43,316 nucleotides of DNA from an uncultured Prochlorococcus sp. (GTDB taxonomy: Bacteria > Cyanobacteriota > Cyanobacteriia > PCC-6307 > Cyanobiaceae), in contig CACGMX010000003.1 in assembly GCA_902574405.1 (NCBI GenBank), positions 1-43,316 on the forward strand, read 5' to 3'. Shown in pieces: positions 10,218 to 20,288 of the stretch (position 1 is the stretch's first letter; each line of letters begins with the position of its first letter). Position numbers and translations under genes: made by a program. Below the pieces are notes generated by a model. That model made no database searches, was not told the DNA's origin, and saw only the letters and a program-made list of their open reading frames with translations.

Positions 10218-11394
10218 ATGGAATTACAACAAAAAACTAAAACAGATACTAATGGACTAATACCGCCTTATGGAGGGGAACTAAAAAATTTAATTATCCA
10301 AGATAAAAACCTTAAAAATGATCTCATCTCTAAAGCTACTTATGAGTTTGAATGTAGCGAGAGAAATGCATGCGATGTAGAACTTTTGATGGTTGGAGCT
10401 TTTTCTCCATTGGAAGGTTTTATGGATGAAAAAAACTACAATTCTGTAATTAAAAATAATAGAAATACAAATGGGTTGCTTTTTGGCTTGCCTATAGTAT
10501 TTGATTCAAATAATGAAAAAGTAAAAGCTGGAGAGACAATATTGCTTACTTATAAAAAACAAAAAATAGCAGTTTTAGAAGTTAGCTCTAAATGGGAGCC
10601 TGACAAATCCTTAGAAGCTGAACTTTGTTATGGTACTAATTCTTTAGATCATCCTGCTGTTAAGATGATTTTTAACGAGAGAGGGAGATTTTATATAGGA
10701 GGAAGAGTTTATGGTTTCGAACTGCCAATTAGAGAATTCCCCTGCAAAACCCCAGAAGAAGTTAGATCTACACTGCCATCAAATCATGATGTAGTTGCAT
10801 TTCAATGCAGAAATCCAATTCATAGAGCACATTATGAATTATTTACTAATGCCTTACTTTCAGATAATGTCTCCTCTAACTCAGTTGTTTTAGTTCATCC
10901 AACATGTGGACCAACTCAACAAGATGATATCCCTGGAAAAGTTAGATATTTGACCTATAAAGAATTAGAAGAGGAAATATCTGATGAAAGAATAAAATGG
11001 GCTTTTTTACCTTATTCAATGCATATGGCAGGGCCAAGAGAAGCTCTTCAACATATGATAATCAGAAGAAATTACGGCTGTACCCACTTTATTATTGGTA
11101 GAGATATGGCTGGTTGTAAGTCTTCATCAACTGGTGAAGATTTTTATGGTCCATATGACGCCCAGAATTTTGCTAATAAGTGTGCAGATGAATTGATGAT
11201 GCAAACTGTTCCTTCAAAAAAATTTAGTTTATACGAAGGAAAAAGGATACATAACAGCTGAAGAAGCCAAAGAATTTAATTATGAAATCATGAAACTTAG
11301 TGGTACTGAATTTAGAAAGAAATTGAGGAATGGCGAACCAATTCCTGAATGGTTTGCATTCAAAAGTGTAGTAGATGTTCTAAGACGCTCTTAA
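10218..11394 (+). CDS. sat: Sulfate adenylyltransferase, interrupted by a +1 frameshift in an A-run at 11216-11222
   Basis: QCRNPIHRAHYELF, GPTQQDDIPGKVR, IIGRDMAGC motifs; C-terminus YITAEEAKEFNYEIMKLSGTEFRKKLRNGEPIPEWFAFKSVVDVLRRS continues in another frame. Confidence 0.93.
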
Positions 11395-11440
11395 TATTGT
11401 TTTATTATTAGTATTATAGATTTATTAAAGATTTTTTATC

Positions 11441-13294
11441 GTGAACAAACGTTGGAGAAACGTAGGACTTTATGTCCTAGCTGTTATTACTGTAATTTTC
11501 ATTGGTACTTCAGTTTTTGATAAACCTAGTACTGAAAGTTCTACAAAAACCTTGAGATATAGTGATTTTATAGAGGCAGTGCAAGATAAAGAAATCAGTA
11601 GAGTCCTAATATCTCCCGATAATGCCACAGCTCAAGTTGTTGAAAATGATGGGAGCAGGTCTGAGGTCAATTTAGCTCCTGACAAAGATTTATTAAAAAT
11701 ACTGACTGAGAATAATGTAGATATAGCTGTAACTCCCACAAAATTAGCCAATCCATGGCAACAGGCTGTAAGTAGCTTAATTTTCCCAGTACTTTTGATT
11801 GGAGGCCTATTTTTTCTTTTCAGGAGATCTCAAAGTGGTAATGCTGGAGGTGGTAACCCTGCCATGAGTTTTGGCAAGAGCAAAGCTAGATTGCAAATGG
11901 AACCATCTACACAAGTAACCTTTTCAGATGTTGCCGGTGTTGAAGGTGCTAAATTAGAACTAACAGAAGTTGTAGATTTTCTTAAGAGCCCAGATAGATT
12001 TACTGCAGTAGGAGCAAAAATTCCAAAAGGAGTTCTTCTTGTTGGCCCTCCTGGTACAGGAAAAACATTGTTAGCAAAAGCAGTTGCTGGAGAAGCAGGT
12101 GTACCTTTTTTCTCAATATCTGGTTCAGAATTTGTAGAGATGTTTGTAGGAGTTGGGGCTAGCAGAGTTAGAGATCTTTTTGAACAAGCTAAAAAAAATG
12201 CTCCTTGTATTGTATTCATTGACGAAATAGATGCAGTTGGAAGACAAAGAGGTGCTGGTATGGGCGGAGGAAATGATGAAAGAGAGCAAACATTAAATCA
12301 ACTTTTAACCGAAATGGATGGTTTCGAGGGTAATTCTGGCATAATAATTGTTGCTGCCACTAATAGACCTGATGTCTTAGATTCAGCTTTAATGCGCCCT
12401 GGAAGATTCGATAGACAGGTCACAGTAGATAGACCAGACTACGCTGGAAGATTACAGATTTTAAATGTTCATGCAAAAGATAAAACTCTTTCAAAAGACG
12501 TTGATTTAGATAAAGTCGCTAGAAGAACACCAGGATTTACTGGTGCAGATTTAGCTAATCTTTTAAATGAAGCAGCAATACTAGCTGCTAGAAAAGATTT
12601 AGATAAAGTAAGCAATGATGAAGTCGGTGATGCCATTGAAAGAGTTATGGCAGGTCCAGAAAAGAAAGATAGAGTCATCAGTGATAAGAAAAAAGAATTA
12701 GTTGCTTATCACGAAGCTGGTCATGCACTCGTAGGAGCATTAATGCCTGATTATGATCCCGTAGCAAAAGTTTCAATAATTCCTAGAGGTCAAGCTGGAG
12801 GTTTAACCTTCTTTACTCCAAGTGAGGAAAGAATGGAATCTGGTCTTTACTCTCGTTCTTACCTTCAAAATCAAATGGCTGTAGCTCTTGGTGGAAGAGT
12901 TGCCGAAGAAATAGTCTATGGAGAAGAAGAAGTTACAACTGGAGCTTCAAATGACTTACAGCAAGTTGCTAATGTAGCAAGACAAATGATCACTAAATTC
13001 GGTATGAGTGACAAAATAGGTCCAGTCGCTTTAGGTCAATCTCAAGGTGGAATGTTTCTTGGAAGAGATATGAGCTCTACAAGAGACTTCTCTGAAGATA
13101 CTGCTGCGACTATAGATGTTGAGGTTTCAGAGCTTGTTGATGTGGCATACAAAAGAGCTACAAAAGTTTTGACAGATAATAGAATTGTCCTCGACGAAAT
13201 GGCTCAAATGCTCATTGAAAGAGAAACTATAGATACTGAAGATATTCAAGACTTGATTAACCGCTCAGAAGTCAAAGTTGCAAACTATATCTAG
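11441..13294 (+). CDS. ftsH: ATP-dependent zinc metalloprotease FtsH (GTG start)
   Basis: Walker [17 protein letters not shown] region, HEAGH zinc motif. Confidence 0.97.
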   Translation: MNKRWRNVGLYVLAVITVIFIGTSVFDKPSTESSTKTLRYSDFIEAVQDKEISRVLISPDNATAQVVENDGSRSEVNLAPDKDLLKILTENNVDIAVTPTKLANPWQQAVSSLIFPVLLIGGLFFLFRRSQSGNAGGGNPAMSFGKSKARLQMEPSTQVTFSDVAGVEGAKLELTEVVDFLKSPDRFTAVGAKIPKGVLLVGPPGTGKTLLAKAVAGEAGVPFFSISGSEFVEMFVGVGASRVRDLFEQAKKNAPCIVFIDEIDAVGRQRGAGMGGGNDEREQTLNQLLTEMDGFEGNSGIIIVAATNRPDVLDSALMRPGRFDRQVTVDRPDYAGRLQILNVHAKDKTLSKDVDLDKVARRTPGFTGADLANLLNEAAILAARKDLDKVSNDEVGDAIERVMAGPEKKDRVISDKKKELVAYHEAGHALVGALMPDYDPVAKVSIIPRGQAGGLTFFTPSEERMESGLYSRSYLQNQMAVALGGRVAEEIVYGEEEVTTGASNDLQQVANVARQMITKFGMSDKIGPVALGQSQGGMFLGRDMSSTRDFSEDTAATIDVEVSELVDVAYKRATKVLTDNRIVLDEMAQMLIERETIDTEDIQDLINRSEVKVANYI

Positions 13295-13315
13295 TTTTAA
13301 AAATTTAAATACTTA

Positions 13316-13943
13316 ATGGACATTAAGGAAGATTCTTTTTCTGATTTACTGCTAAAAGAATCTTTTTTTTTACTTATAAAACCTGAAGATACAATTTACT
13401 CAAATACATCTATAAGGAATTTATTTTTTGAAGACTTAGAAAGCTTAGTAAAATTAGGATTAAAGAATATTGAAATAAGTTGGTCAAATAACGAAAATTG
13501 GTTAGATTTTGTATCCGAAATTAAACTCAAATATCCAAAAATTAATTTAGGCTCTGCCTCCATAGTTAATAAGCAATCAATACAAGATTCATTAAAAATT
13601 GGATTAAATTTCTCGATGATGAAATTTTGGGATAAAGATCTTTTCGATTATGCGAAGACAAAAAATTATTTATTAATTCCCGGAATTAAAAAATTTAAAA
13701 GATCTTGAGGAAGCGATACAATTAAATTGCACAATAATCAAAATTTATCCAATAAAAAGTAAAGATAGTTCGATAAATATACTCAACTTTAAAAACATTA
13801 ATTTCATTGCTGCTGGAGGTCTATCAATCAATGATGTAAAAACTTATAAATCTATAGGATATAAAGGAATCGTGATTGGAGATAAAGCGATTATAAATAA
13901 AAGATTTGATCCAAAAATATTTGAATGGCTCAAAAATAATTAA
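13316..13943 (+). CDS. KDPG/KHG aldolase-like (Eda family) protein, interrupted by a +1 frameshift in an A-run at 13688-13693
   Basis: NIEISW (strand with Glu), then after frame restoration TIIKIYPIKSKDSS and NFIAAGGLSINDVKTY, Eda-like barrel motifs. Confidence 0.75.
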
Positions 13944-13978
13944 ATTTAAGTACAAATATAATTTATTTAACAAAACTA

Positions 13979-15076
13979 CTAATTATTCATTAAGCCACAT
14001 TGAGCTTGATTCAAAAGTAAATGATCTGCAAGTACTAAAGCCACCATAGCATCAACCATAGGAACTGCTCTTGGTAAAACGCATGGATCATGTCTCCCTT
14101 TTGCTTTCATCAATACTTCTTTCCCTTCAGCATTTACTGTTTTCTGTTCTTTCCCGATAGTTGCTGTAGGTTTAAAAGCTATCTTCATCTCAATATTTTC
14201 GCCATTACTTATTCCTCCCTGTATACCTCCCGAATTGTTAGATATTGTTCTTAACTTCCTAATATCATCAGATTTAATGAAGGCATCATTATGTTCGCTT
14301 CCTTTTAAATAAGTTCCAGAGAAACCTGAACCTATTTCAAAGCCTTTCGTGGCAGGCAAAGACATCAAAGCTTTTGCTAAATCAGCTTCTAATTTATCAA
14401 AAACAGGCATCCCAAGCCCTGACGGAACATTTCTTACAAGGCATTCAATAACACCGCCACAAGAGTCTCCTTGACGCTTTAATTCCTGAATTCTCTCTAT
14501 CATTTCTGTTGATACCTTTTCATCAGGACATCTAACGATATTTGAATCAATTTTTTTAAGAGAAATCTTCTCTTTATTTATATCAGAATCGATATCATGT
14601 ATCCGCTTTACCCAAGATAGTATTTCAGTGTTACAGAAGCTTTTTAATAATTGTTTTGCTATAGCACCAGCAGCTACTCTCCCAATTGTTTCTCTTGCAG
14701 AGGCTCTTCCACCGCCAGAACTTGCCTGAATTCCATATTTCAGATGATATGTACCATCTGCATGAGAAGGTCTAAATACCTGCTCCAAATTATTATAATC
14801 TCTTGGTCTTTGATCCTTGTTTCTTACCAACATCGCTATTGGAGTTCCAAGTGTTAACCCTTCCTTTATCCCACTTAATATTTCAATTTTATCTTCTTCA
14901 TTTCTGGGTGTTGTAATGTCACTTTGTCCAGGTCTACGCCTATCTAAGTCATTTTGTATCAGATTTATATCTACTTTTAACTTTGGGGGACATCCATCAA
15001 GGATAACTCCTACTGCACCACCATGTGATTCTCCAAAAGTACTAACACGAAAAATTTTTCCAAAACTACTACTCAT
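13979..15076 (-). CDS. aroC: Chorismate synthase
   Basis: [51 protein letters not shown] motifs. Confidence 0.97.
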   Translation of the reverse strand: MSSSFGKIFRVSTFGESHGGAVGVILDGCPPKLKVDINLIQNDLDRRRPGQSDITTPRNEEDKIEILSGIKEGLTLGTPIAMLVRNKDQRPRDYNNLEQVFRPSHADGTYHLKYGIQASSGGGRASARETIGRVAAGAIAKQLLKSFCNTEILSWVKRIHDIDSDINKEKISLKKIDSNIVRCPDEKVSTEMIERIQELKRQGDSCGGVIECLVRNVPSGLGMPVFDKLEADLAKALMSLPATKGFEIGSGFSGTYLKGSEHNDAFIKSDDIRKLRTISNNSGGIQGGISNGENIEMKIAFKPTATIGKEQKTVNAEGKEVLMKAKGRHDPCVLPRAVPMVDAMVALVLADHLLLNQAQCGLMNN

Positions 15077-15136
15077 AGAAATATCAAATGTTTTATCTAT
15101 ATATAAACATTATATGAAACCAATTGAAAATTAAAC

Positions 15137-15163
15137 AAAAAAAAAGCCCCCAAAAAGGGGGCT
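15137..15163 (-). terminator. Rho-independent terminator of psbA
   Basis: Minus strand AGCCCCCTTTTTGGGGGCTTTTTTTTT. Confidence 0.92.
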
Positions 15164-15185
15164 TGTAAATTTAAGAACTTTAAGC

Positions 15186-16268
15186 TTAACCGATAGCTGG
15201 AGCTGAAAGAGCTACTGTTGTAGACTCAGCTGCTGCTAGATCAAGTGGGAAGTTGTGAGCATTACGCTCGTGCATTACTTCCATACCTAGGTTTGCTCTG
15301 TTAAGAACGTCACCCCATGTAGGAACAATCTTACCGTTTGCATCAACAACTGACTGGTTGAAGTTGAATCCGTTAAGGTTGAATGCCATTGTGCAGATAC
15401 CCATTGAAGTTAACCATACACAAACAACTGGGAATACAGCTAGGAAGAAGTGAAGACTTCTGCTGTTGTTGAAACTTGCATATTGGAAGATCAAACGACC
15501 GAAGTAGCCATGAGCTGCAACGATGTTGTATGTTTCTTCTTCTTGTCCGAACTTGTAACCGTAGTTCTGAGATTCTGTCTCAGTTGTTTCTCTGATTAGA
15601 GATGAAGTAACAAGTGAACCATGCATAGCTGAGAATAAAGATCCTCCGAACATACCAGCAACACCAGCCATGTGGAATGGGTGCATAAGAATGTTGTGCT
15701 CTGCCTGGAAAACAAACATGAAGTTGAATGTTCCAGATATACCTAGAGGCATTCCGTCAGAGAATGAACCTTGACCGAATGGGTATACAAGAAATACTGC
15801 GAAAGCTGCTGAAACTGGTGCAGAGTATGCAACACAGATCCAAGGACGCATACCTAAACGGTATGAAAGCTCCCACTGTCTTCCCATGTATGCTGAGATA
15901 CCGATTAGGAAGTGGAAAATTACAAGCTGGTAAGGACCACCGTTGTATAACCACTCATCTACAGTAGCTGCTTCCCAAATTGGGTAGAAGTGTAAACCAA
16001 TAGCATTAGATGAAGGAACAACTGCACCTGAGATGATGTTGTTTCCATATAGGAATGAACCAGCAACTGGCTCTCTAATTCCGTCGATGTCTACTGGTGG
16101 TGCTGCGATGAATGCAACGATGAAGCAAGCCGCTGCTGTAAGAAGGCATGGAATCATTAAGACGCCGAACCAACCAACATAAATTCTATTGTTAGTTGAT
16201 GTTACCCACTCACAAAATTGTGGCCAACCTTTTAACAGCGAAGAACGCTGCTGCTGAATAGTTGTCAT
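15186..16268 (-). CDS. psbA: Photosystem II D1 protein
   Basis: Full 360-aa D1 sequence; mature C-terminus [19 protein letters not shown]; Glu in [15 protein letters not shown] (high-light type at position ~130). Confidence 0.99.
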   Translation of the reverse strand: MTTIQQQRSSLLKGWPQFCEWVTSTNNRIYVGWFGVLMIPCLLTAAACFIVAFIAAPPVDIDGIREPVAGSFLYGNNIISGAVVPSSNAIGLHFYPIWEAATVDEWLYNGGPYQLVIFHFLIGISAYMGRQWELSYRLGMRPWICVAYSAPVSAAFAVFLVYPFGQGSFSDGMPLGISGTFNFMFVFQAEHNILMHPFHMAGVAGMFGGSLFSAMHGSLVTSSLIRETTETESQNYGYKFGQEEETYNIVAAHGYFGRLIFQYASFNNSRSLHFFLAVFPVVCVWLTSMGICTMAFNLNGFNFNQSVVDANGKIVPTWGDVLNRANLGMEVMHERNAHNFPLDLAAAESTTVALSAPAIG

Positions 16269-16457
16269 GAGTTCGTAAAGTATGTCTCTAAAGCGAGACG
16301 TGTAAATAAAAACGGAAATTTAATTCCGCTTCGAAGATTTTAGACCAAAATCGCTAAAAATGTGTAAAAAATTTTTCTTAAGGTAAATTTATTTTTTGAA
16401 AAACACAATAAAAGAACTTACATGTCTTAATATTTTCTTTGTTATTGAGGATTCAAC

Positions 16458-16586
16458 TTGGTAATAATCGAATGGCTTCTTAACGGAAAAAGATCTAGAG
16501 AGGTAGTTTCCTTAAGAGAGGCTAAGCATAGAAGACTGCAATTAGAGGGTTTTGGAGCTGTTATTTATTGGAGTGAAAGAATTTAG
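16458..16586 (+). CDS. Small conserved-looking protein, 42 aa, TTG start
   Basis: GAGG 8 nt upstream of TTG; reads (M)VIIEWLLNGKRSREVVSLREAKHRRLQLEGFGAVIYWSERI; below the track's apparent length cut-off. Confidence 0.55.
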   Translation: MVIIEWLLNGKRSREVVSLREAKHRRLQLEGFGAVIYWSERI

Positions 16587-16703
16587 GTTTTTAAGGCTTA
16601 AGAGTTAGCAAAAAAAATAAAAGTATCGAATATTAAGTAAACTTATATTTTAAATAAAAAATCCTTATTAGTTTTCATTGATTTATTGTTCCGATTTCTT
16701 AAT

Positions 16704-17609
16704 TTAAAGACTTTCAAACTCTTGAACCCATTGTTTTTTAGAACAAATCACTTCTTTTTTTGTGTAGCTCATGGCAATTTTTTTTTCCTTATAAGCCACT
16801 TCTCCAATAAAAACAGGCCAAATCAATTGGTCTCCGTCATATTTGTGAATTATCCCTTTGCTATCCAGAAATAATGGATCTCCTTTTTTAATCATTTTCC
16901 AATCTTGGTTTATTCTCTCAGGATGAATTAGGCCATCAATATCTCCTTTTTTATCTCTTGGATAATCTATACTCCCTTGATGAACGTGAACAACTAATTC
17001 TTTTGGAAGTTCGATAAGATTGTTTTTTAATTTATCTATCTCTTCCCTTAGGGAGCTAATTATTAAAGAAAATCTATCAATGATTTTTGGATCATAAAAA
17101 TTTTGCGCGACAGCTCCTATTTCAATAACTAGACCACATGGTCATGCTTCTACAAGAAAGCCTGTTTGATCTTTATCTTTTTCATGCAAATAAATAGGCA
17201 ATCCAAATTTGTTCTGCAGTAATGCAGCTAAACAAAAATCTTTGAATCTCCTCCCATACAAAACGATGCAAGTTCCCATATTTGCAGTAGTAGTATGCAA
17301 ATCAATAGCAATTTGACAGGGTTTAGATCCGTAAATTCCAAATTGATCTACTAAAAAATTAGCTCTATTAATTTCATAAAAGCTATTCTTGTGTGGATCG
17401 GAATTCTCACTTACTTTAAAAGATCTATTTAAATCTACATCTATATATCTGCACCCTTTTTTATATGCAGCGGGATTACCTATGATGTACTCATACTCAA
17501 TACCATGATTTAGACTATTTTCCTCTCTATTAAATTGTTTAACCGCCCAAACAGGATTAATTTCATTCCCATGAGTACCTGAAACGATAAGTATTCTTTG
17601 AACAGTCAT
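16704..17609 (-). CDS. aspA: Aspartoacylase / succinylglutamate desuccinylase family protein, interrupted by in-frame TGA at 17144-17142
   Basis: SGTHGNEINPVWAV, DLNRSF, IDLHTTTANMG then ...LVEA*PCGLVIEIGAVAQNFYDPK...VHVHQGSIDYPRD...WPVFIGEVAYKEKKIAMSYTKKE in the same frame. Confidence 0.85.
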
Positions 17610-17632
17610 TTTTTCTTTAAAAATAAAATTTT

Positions 17633-18577
17633 ATGCAAAATAAATACCTTATTAAGGCCTCCAAAAAATTCTGGTTTTGGTTTTGGAAACAACTAATGAA
17701 TGGCTTCGCACCATCAGATTTACATGGTAATTATAAAAGGCCTAAAGGTATAACAATTGATAGTGAATACGATATTAATAATGAGAATGGACAAATTTAT
17801 TTATTGGTAGGGAATTCTTGTCCATGGTGTCAAAGAACTTTACTCGTCCACGAAATAAAACATTTATCTAAAAAAGTGAAAGTTATTTTTTTAAGAGCAG
17901 ATATTGAGCATGGCGAATGGATTTTCAATAATAAGTTTAAAGGATATATGAGACTTTCAGACCTTTACAAAAGCGCTAATAAAAAGATTATTTTTAGAGC
18001 TACATTACCTCTTTTAATTAGTTTTGTAAAAAATGAAGTAAATATTTTGTCTAATGAAAGTTCACAGATTATAAGACTACTAAATTCAATAACAATTGAA
18101 TCAAAATATCAGATTTTAACTATTCAGGACTGTAACAAAAAATTTCTAGATTTAATTAATAATAGGATTAATGATGGCGTATATAAATGTGGTTTCGCCA
18201 GAAACCAGTCAGCTTACGAAAAAGCAAGTCACAATCTTTTCGCTGCTATAAATAAAGTTGAAAATTCACTACAAAAAAATAAAGGTGACTGGATATTTGG
18301 CGAAGAGTTAACCTACGCAGATATTTACCTTTTTCCAACGCTTATAAGATGGGAATTGATATATAGCAAACTTTTCAAATGTACTGAACAAGAACTATCG
18401 AGTTTCGAAAAGATTATTGAATGGAGATTAAAATTTTTTAAATTATCTAATGTAAATAAGACATGCTTCGACAATAAATGGAAAAAAGATTACTACAAAG
18501 CTTTATTCCCTTTAAACCCAAATCAACTAATCCCAGTGTTACCATCCTTAGAGGAAATAATGAGAATAGAGTCCTAA
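17633..18577 (+). CDS. Glutathione S-transferase-like protein
   Basis: Thioredoxin-fold N-terminus NSCPWCQRTLLVHE and GST C-terminal WIFGEELTYADIYLFPTLIRW. Confidence 0.8.
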   Translation: MQNKYLIKASKKFWFWFWKQLMNGFAPSDLHGNYKRPKGITIDSEYDINNENGQIYLLVGNSCPWCQRTLLVHEIKHLSKKVKVIFLRADIEHGEWIFNNKFKGYMRLSDLYKSANKKIIFRATLPLLISFVKNEVNILSNESSQIIRLLNSITIESKYQILTIQDCNKKFLDLINNRINDGVYKCGFARNQSAYEKASHNLFAAINKVENSLQKNKGDWIFGEELTYADIYLFPTLIRWELIYSKLFKCTEQELSSFEKIIEWRLKFFKLSNVNKTCFDNKWKKDYYKALFPLNPNQLIPVLPSLEEIMRIES

Positions 18578-18707
18578 AAAATAAATAAATCAATTTCGAA
18601 AAAAAAAAAATGATGTTGTAATGAACACTTATTTAGTTCATAGATAATGCAATTTCATTCGAAATTAACTATGTTATAAGAGTCTACTAAAGTACGAAAA
18701 GCTTAAA

Positions 18708-18926
18708 ATGAAATCCATTGACGAACACATCCAAAAAGATCAATCGGAAATCGAATCTGCAAAAGCAGAGGGCAATCTTCCCAAGGTCAGACATTTAACT
18801 GAAGAACTAAAAGAACTCGAAGAATATAAGGATCATCATCCAGAGGATAAACATGACCCTAATGCTTTGGAACTATTCTGCGATGCCAACCCAGATGAAC
18901 CAGAATGTCTCGTTTATGATGATTAA
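18708..18926 (+). CDS. cp12: CP12 Calvin cycle regulatory protein
   Basis: C-terminal LELFCDANPDEPECLVYDD typical of CP12. Confidence 0.92.
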   Translation: MKSIDEHIQKDQSEIESAKAEGNLPKVRHLTEELKELEEYKDHHPEDKHDPNALELFCDANPDEPECLVYDD

Positions 18927-18951
18927 GTTTTCTATTTAATGGATAATGCAC

Positions 18952-18981
18952 AAAAAAAAGGGCTTTAAAAGCCCTTTTTTT
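18952..18981. terminator. Probable bidirectional terminator between convergent cp12 and the next gene
   Basis: AAAAAAAAGGGCTTTAAAAGCCCTTTTTTT; near-symmetric hairpin with A and T tracts. Confidence 0.88.
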
Positions 18982-18995
18982 ATTTGTAACTTCTA

Positions 18996-19178
18996 TTAGT
19001 AATCTCTATTAAAGTCGGATGGACTTCCTGTAAGGGAACATACAACCGACTCCTCATTTTTCATTTCTTTAACTTCTACAATCGGTCTTCCCATCTTCTT
19101 CAAAACCTCAATATCTTGAATGGTTTGACATCTAGCTATTATTTTTCCTTGTTGATCAAAGCAAGTATAGAAATTCAT
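18996..19178 (-). CDS. Small conserved hypothetical protein
   Basis: 60-aa ORF MNFYTCFDQQGKIIARCQTIQDIEVLKKMGRPIVEVKEM. Confidence 0.7.
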   Translation of the reverse strand: MNFYTCFDQQGKIIARCQTIQDIEVLKKMGRPIVEVKEMKNEESVVCSLTGSPSDFNRDY

Positions 19179-19263
19179 ATTGTGTTTAAAGAAGTATCTT
19201 ATTTATGACTAATTTTCATTATTAAATCAAGTGTTTTTTTAACAATAAAATTTTAAATTAAAA

Positions 19264-20247
19264 TTAAATCCTTTTCCATACTTCAGAAAGTAGTGAAGAT
19301 AAACCTTTTTTTAAAGATGAAGAAATAACTAAAACTTTCTTTTTAGATAAATCTTCTAACTTTTTTGAAATTATTTTCAAATAATCATCATCTACCAACT
19401 CCATTTTATTCAATACTATTATCCTCTCTTTATCTAAAAGACCTTTCCCATATTTTTTTAATTCCTGCTCAATTATCTCAAAATCATGTAAAGGATTTTC
19501 TGCAATTGAATCAATTAAGTGAACAAGTATTTTCGTTCTTTGGATGTGCCTTAAAAAATCATGCCCTAAACCTACTCCATCAGCTGCCCCTGATATTAAT
19601 CCAGGAATATCCGCAAAAAGGCAACCATTCCCATCAATTTTTCTTACTACACCTAAGTTAGGTATTAGAGTTGTGAAAGGATAATTCGCGATTTTTGGAC
19701 GTGCAGATGATACAACGGAAATTAAAGTACTTTTCCCAGCATTTGGAAGGCCAATAATCCCAACCTCTGCAAGAAGTTTTAGTTCTAATTGAACCTCCCA
19801 TATCTCACCATCTTTTCCTTCAGTAAACGATTCTGGGGCTCTATTTTGATTACTTAAATAATAAGCATTACCATGTCCACCTTTTCCTCCAATGGCAATA
19901 GTTAAACTCTGTTTATCTTTAGTTAAGTCTCCTAAAATAATACCGGTTTTAATATCCCTTATTTCTGTCCCGCAGGGAACTTTAAGGATTGTGTCTTCAC
20001 CTGAAGCCCCTGATCTCTTATTAGGACCTCCTTTGCATCCATCTTCAGCAATTATTTCACGTTTGAATTTGAAATCTAATAATGTTTGAAGATTATTATC
20101 AGCCATCAAAATGACTGACCCCCCTCTGCCACCATTTCCCCCAGAAGGTCCTCCAGCAGGAACGAATTTTTCTCTTCTAAATGAAACTATTCCATTTCCG
20201 CCTTTTCCAGCTTTAAGAATAATGTTTGCTTGATCAATAAATTGCAC
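19264..20247 (-). CDS. obg: GTPase Obg/CgtA
   Basis: Glycine-rich OBG domain and [28 protein letters not shown]. Confidence 0.97.
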   Translation of the reverse strand: MQFIDQANIILKAGKGGNGIVSFRREKFVPAGGPSGGNGGRGGSVILMADNNLQTLLDFKFKREIIAEDGCKGGPNKRSGASGEDTILKVPCGTEIRDIKTGIILGDLTKDKQSLTIAIGGKGGHGNAYYLSNQNRAPESFTEGKDGEIWEVQLELKLLAEVGIIGLPNAGKSTLISVVSSARPKIANYPFTTLIPNLGVVRKIDGNGCLFADIPGLISGAADGVGLGHDFLRHIQRTKILVHLIDSIAENPLHDFEIIEQELKKYGKGLLDKERIIVLNKMELVDDDYLKIISKKLEDLSKKKVLVISSSLKKGLSSLLSEVWKRI

Positions 20248-20288
20248 TTAAATACGTTTATTAAATTGTTTTCTAAGTAATTTAAATT

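Noticed and set aside
11830-12219. Antisense 129-aa ORF inside ftsH
   Set aside because: Mirror ORF of a strongly conserved coding frame; low-complexity Pro/Ser/Thr-rich translation.
9700-13700. Programmed ribosomal frameshifting in psbO, sat and eda
   Set aside because: Three nearby genes with shifts of both signs in A-runs and no clear slippery heptamer plus downstream structure. Indel errors are a simpler explanation, though slippage remains testable.
14651-15134. Plus-strand ORFs over aroC (68 and 105 aa)
   Set aside because: Opposite to a well-supported chorismate synthase gene; no recognisable domain.
15728-15967. ORFs overlapping psbA on both strands
   Set aside because: Lie within the D1 coding sequence and have no family resemblance.
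3775-17144. Alternative genetic code (ATA start, TGA=Trp)
   Set aside because: The pattern is limited to a few sites in a stretch that also carries A-run indels. Other genes here end at TGA (for example clpB and secE) and start at ATG/GTG/TTG, and cyanobacteria use the standard bacterial code.
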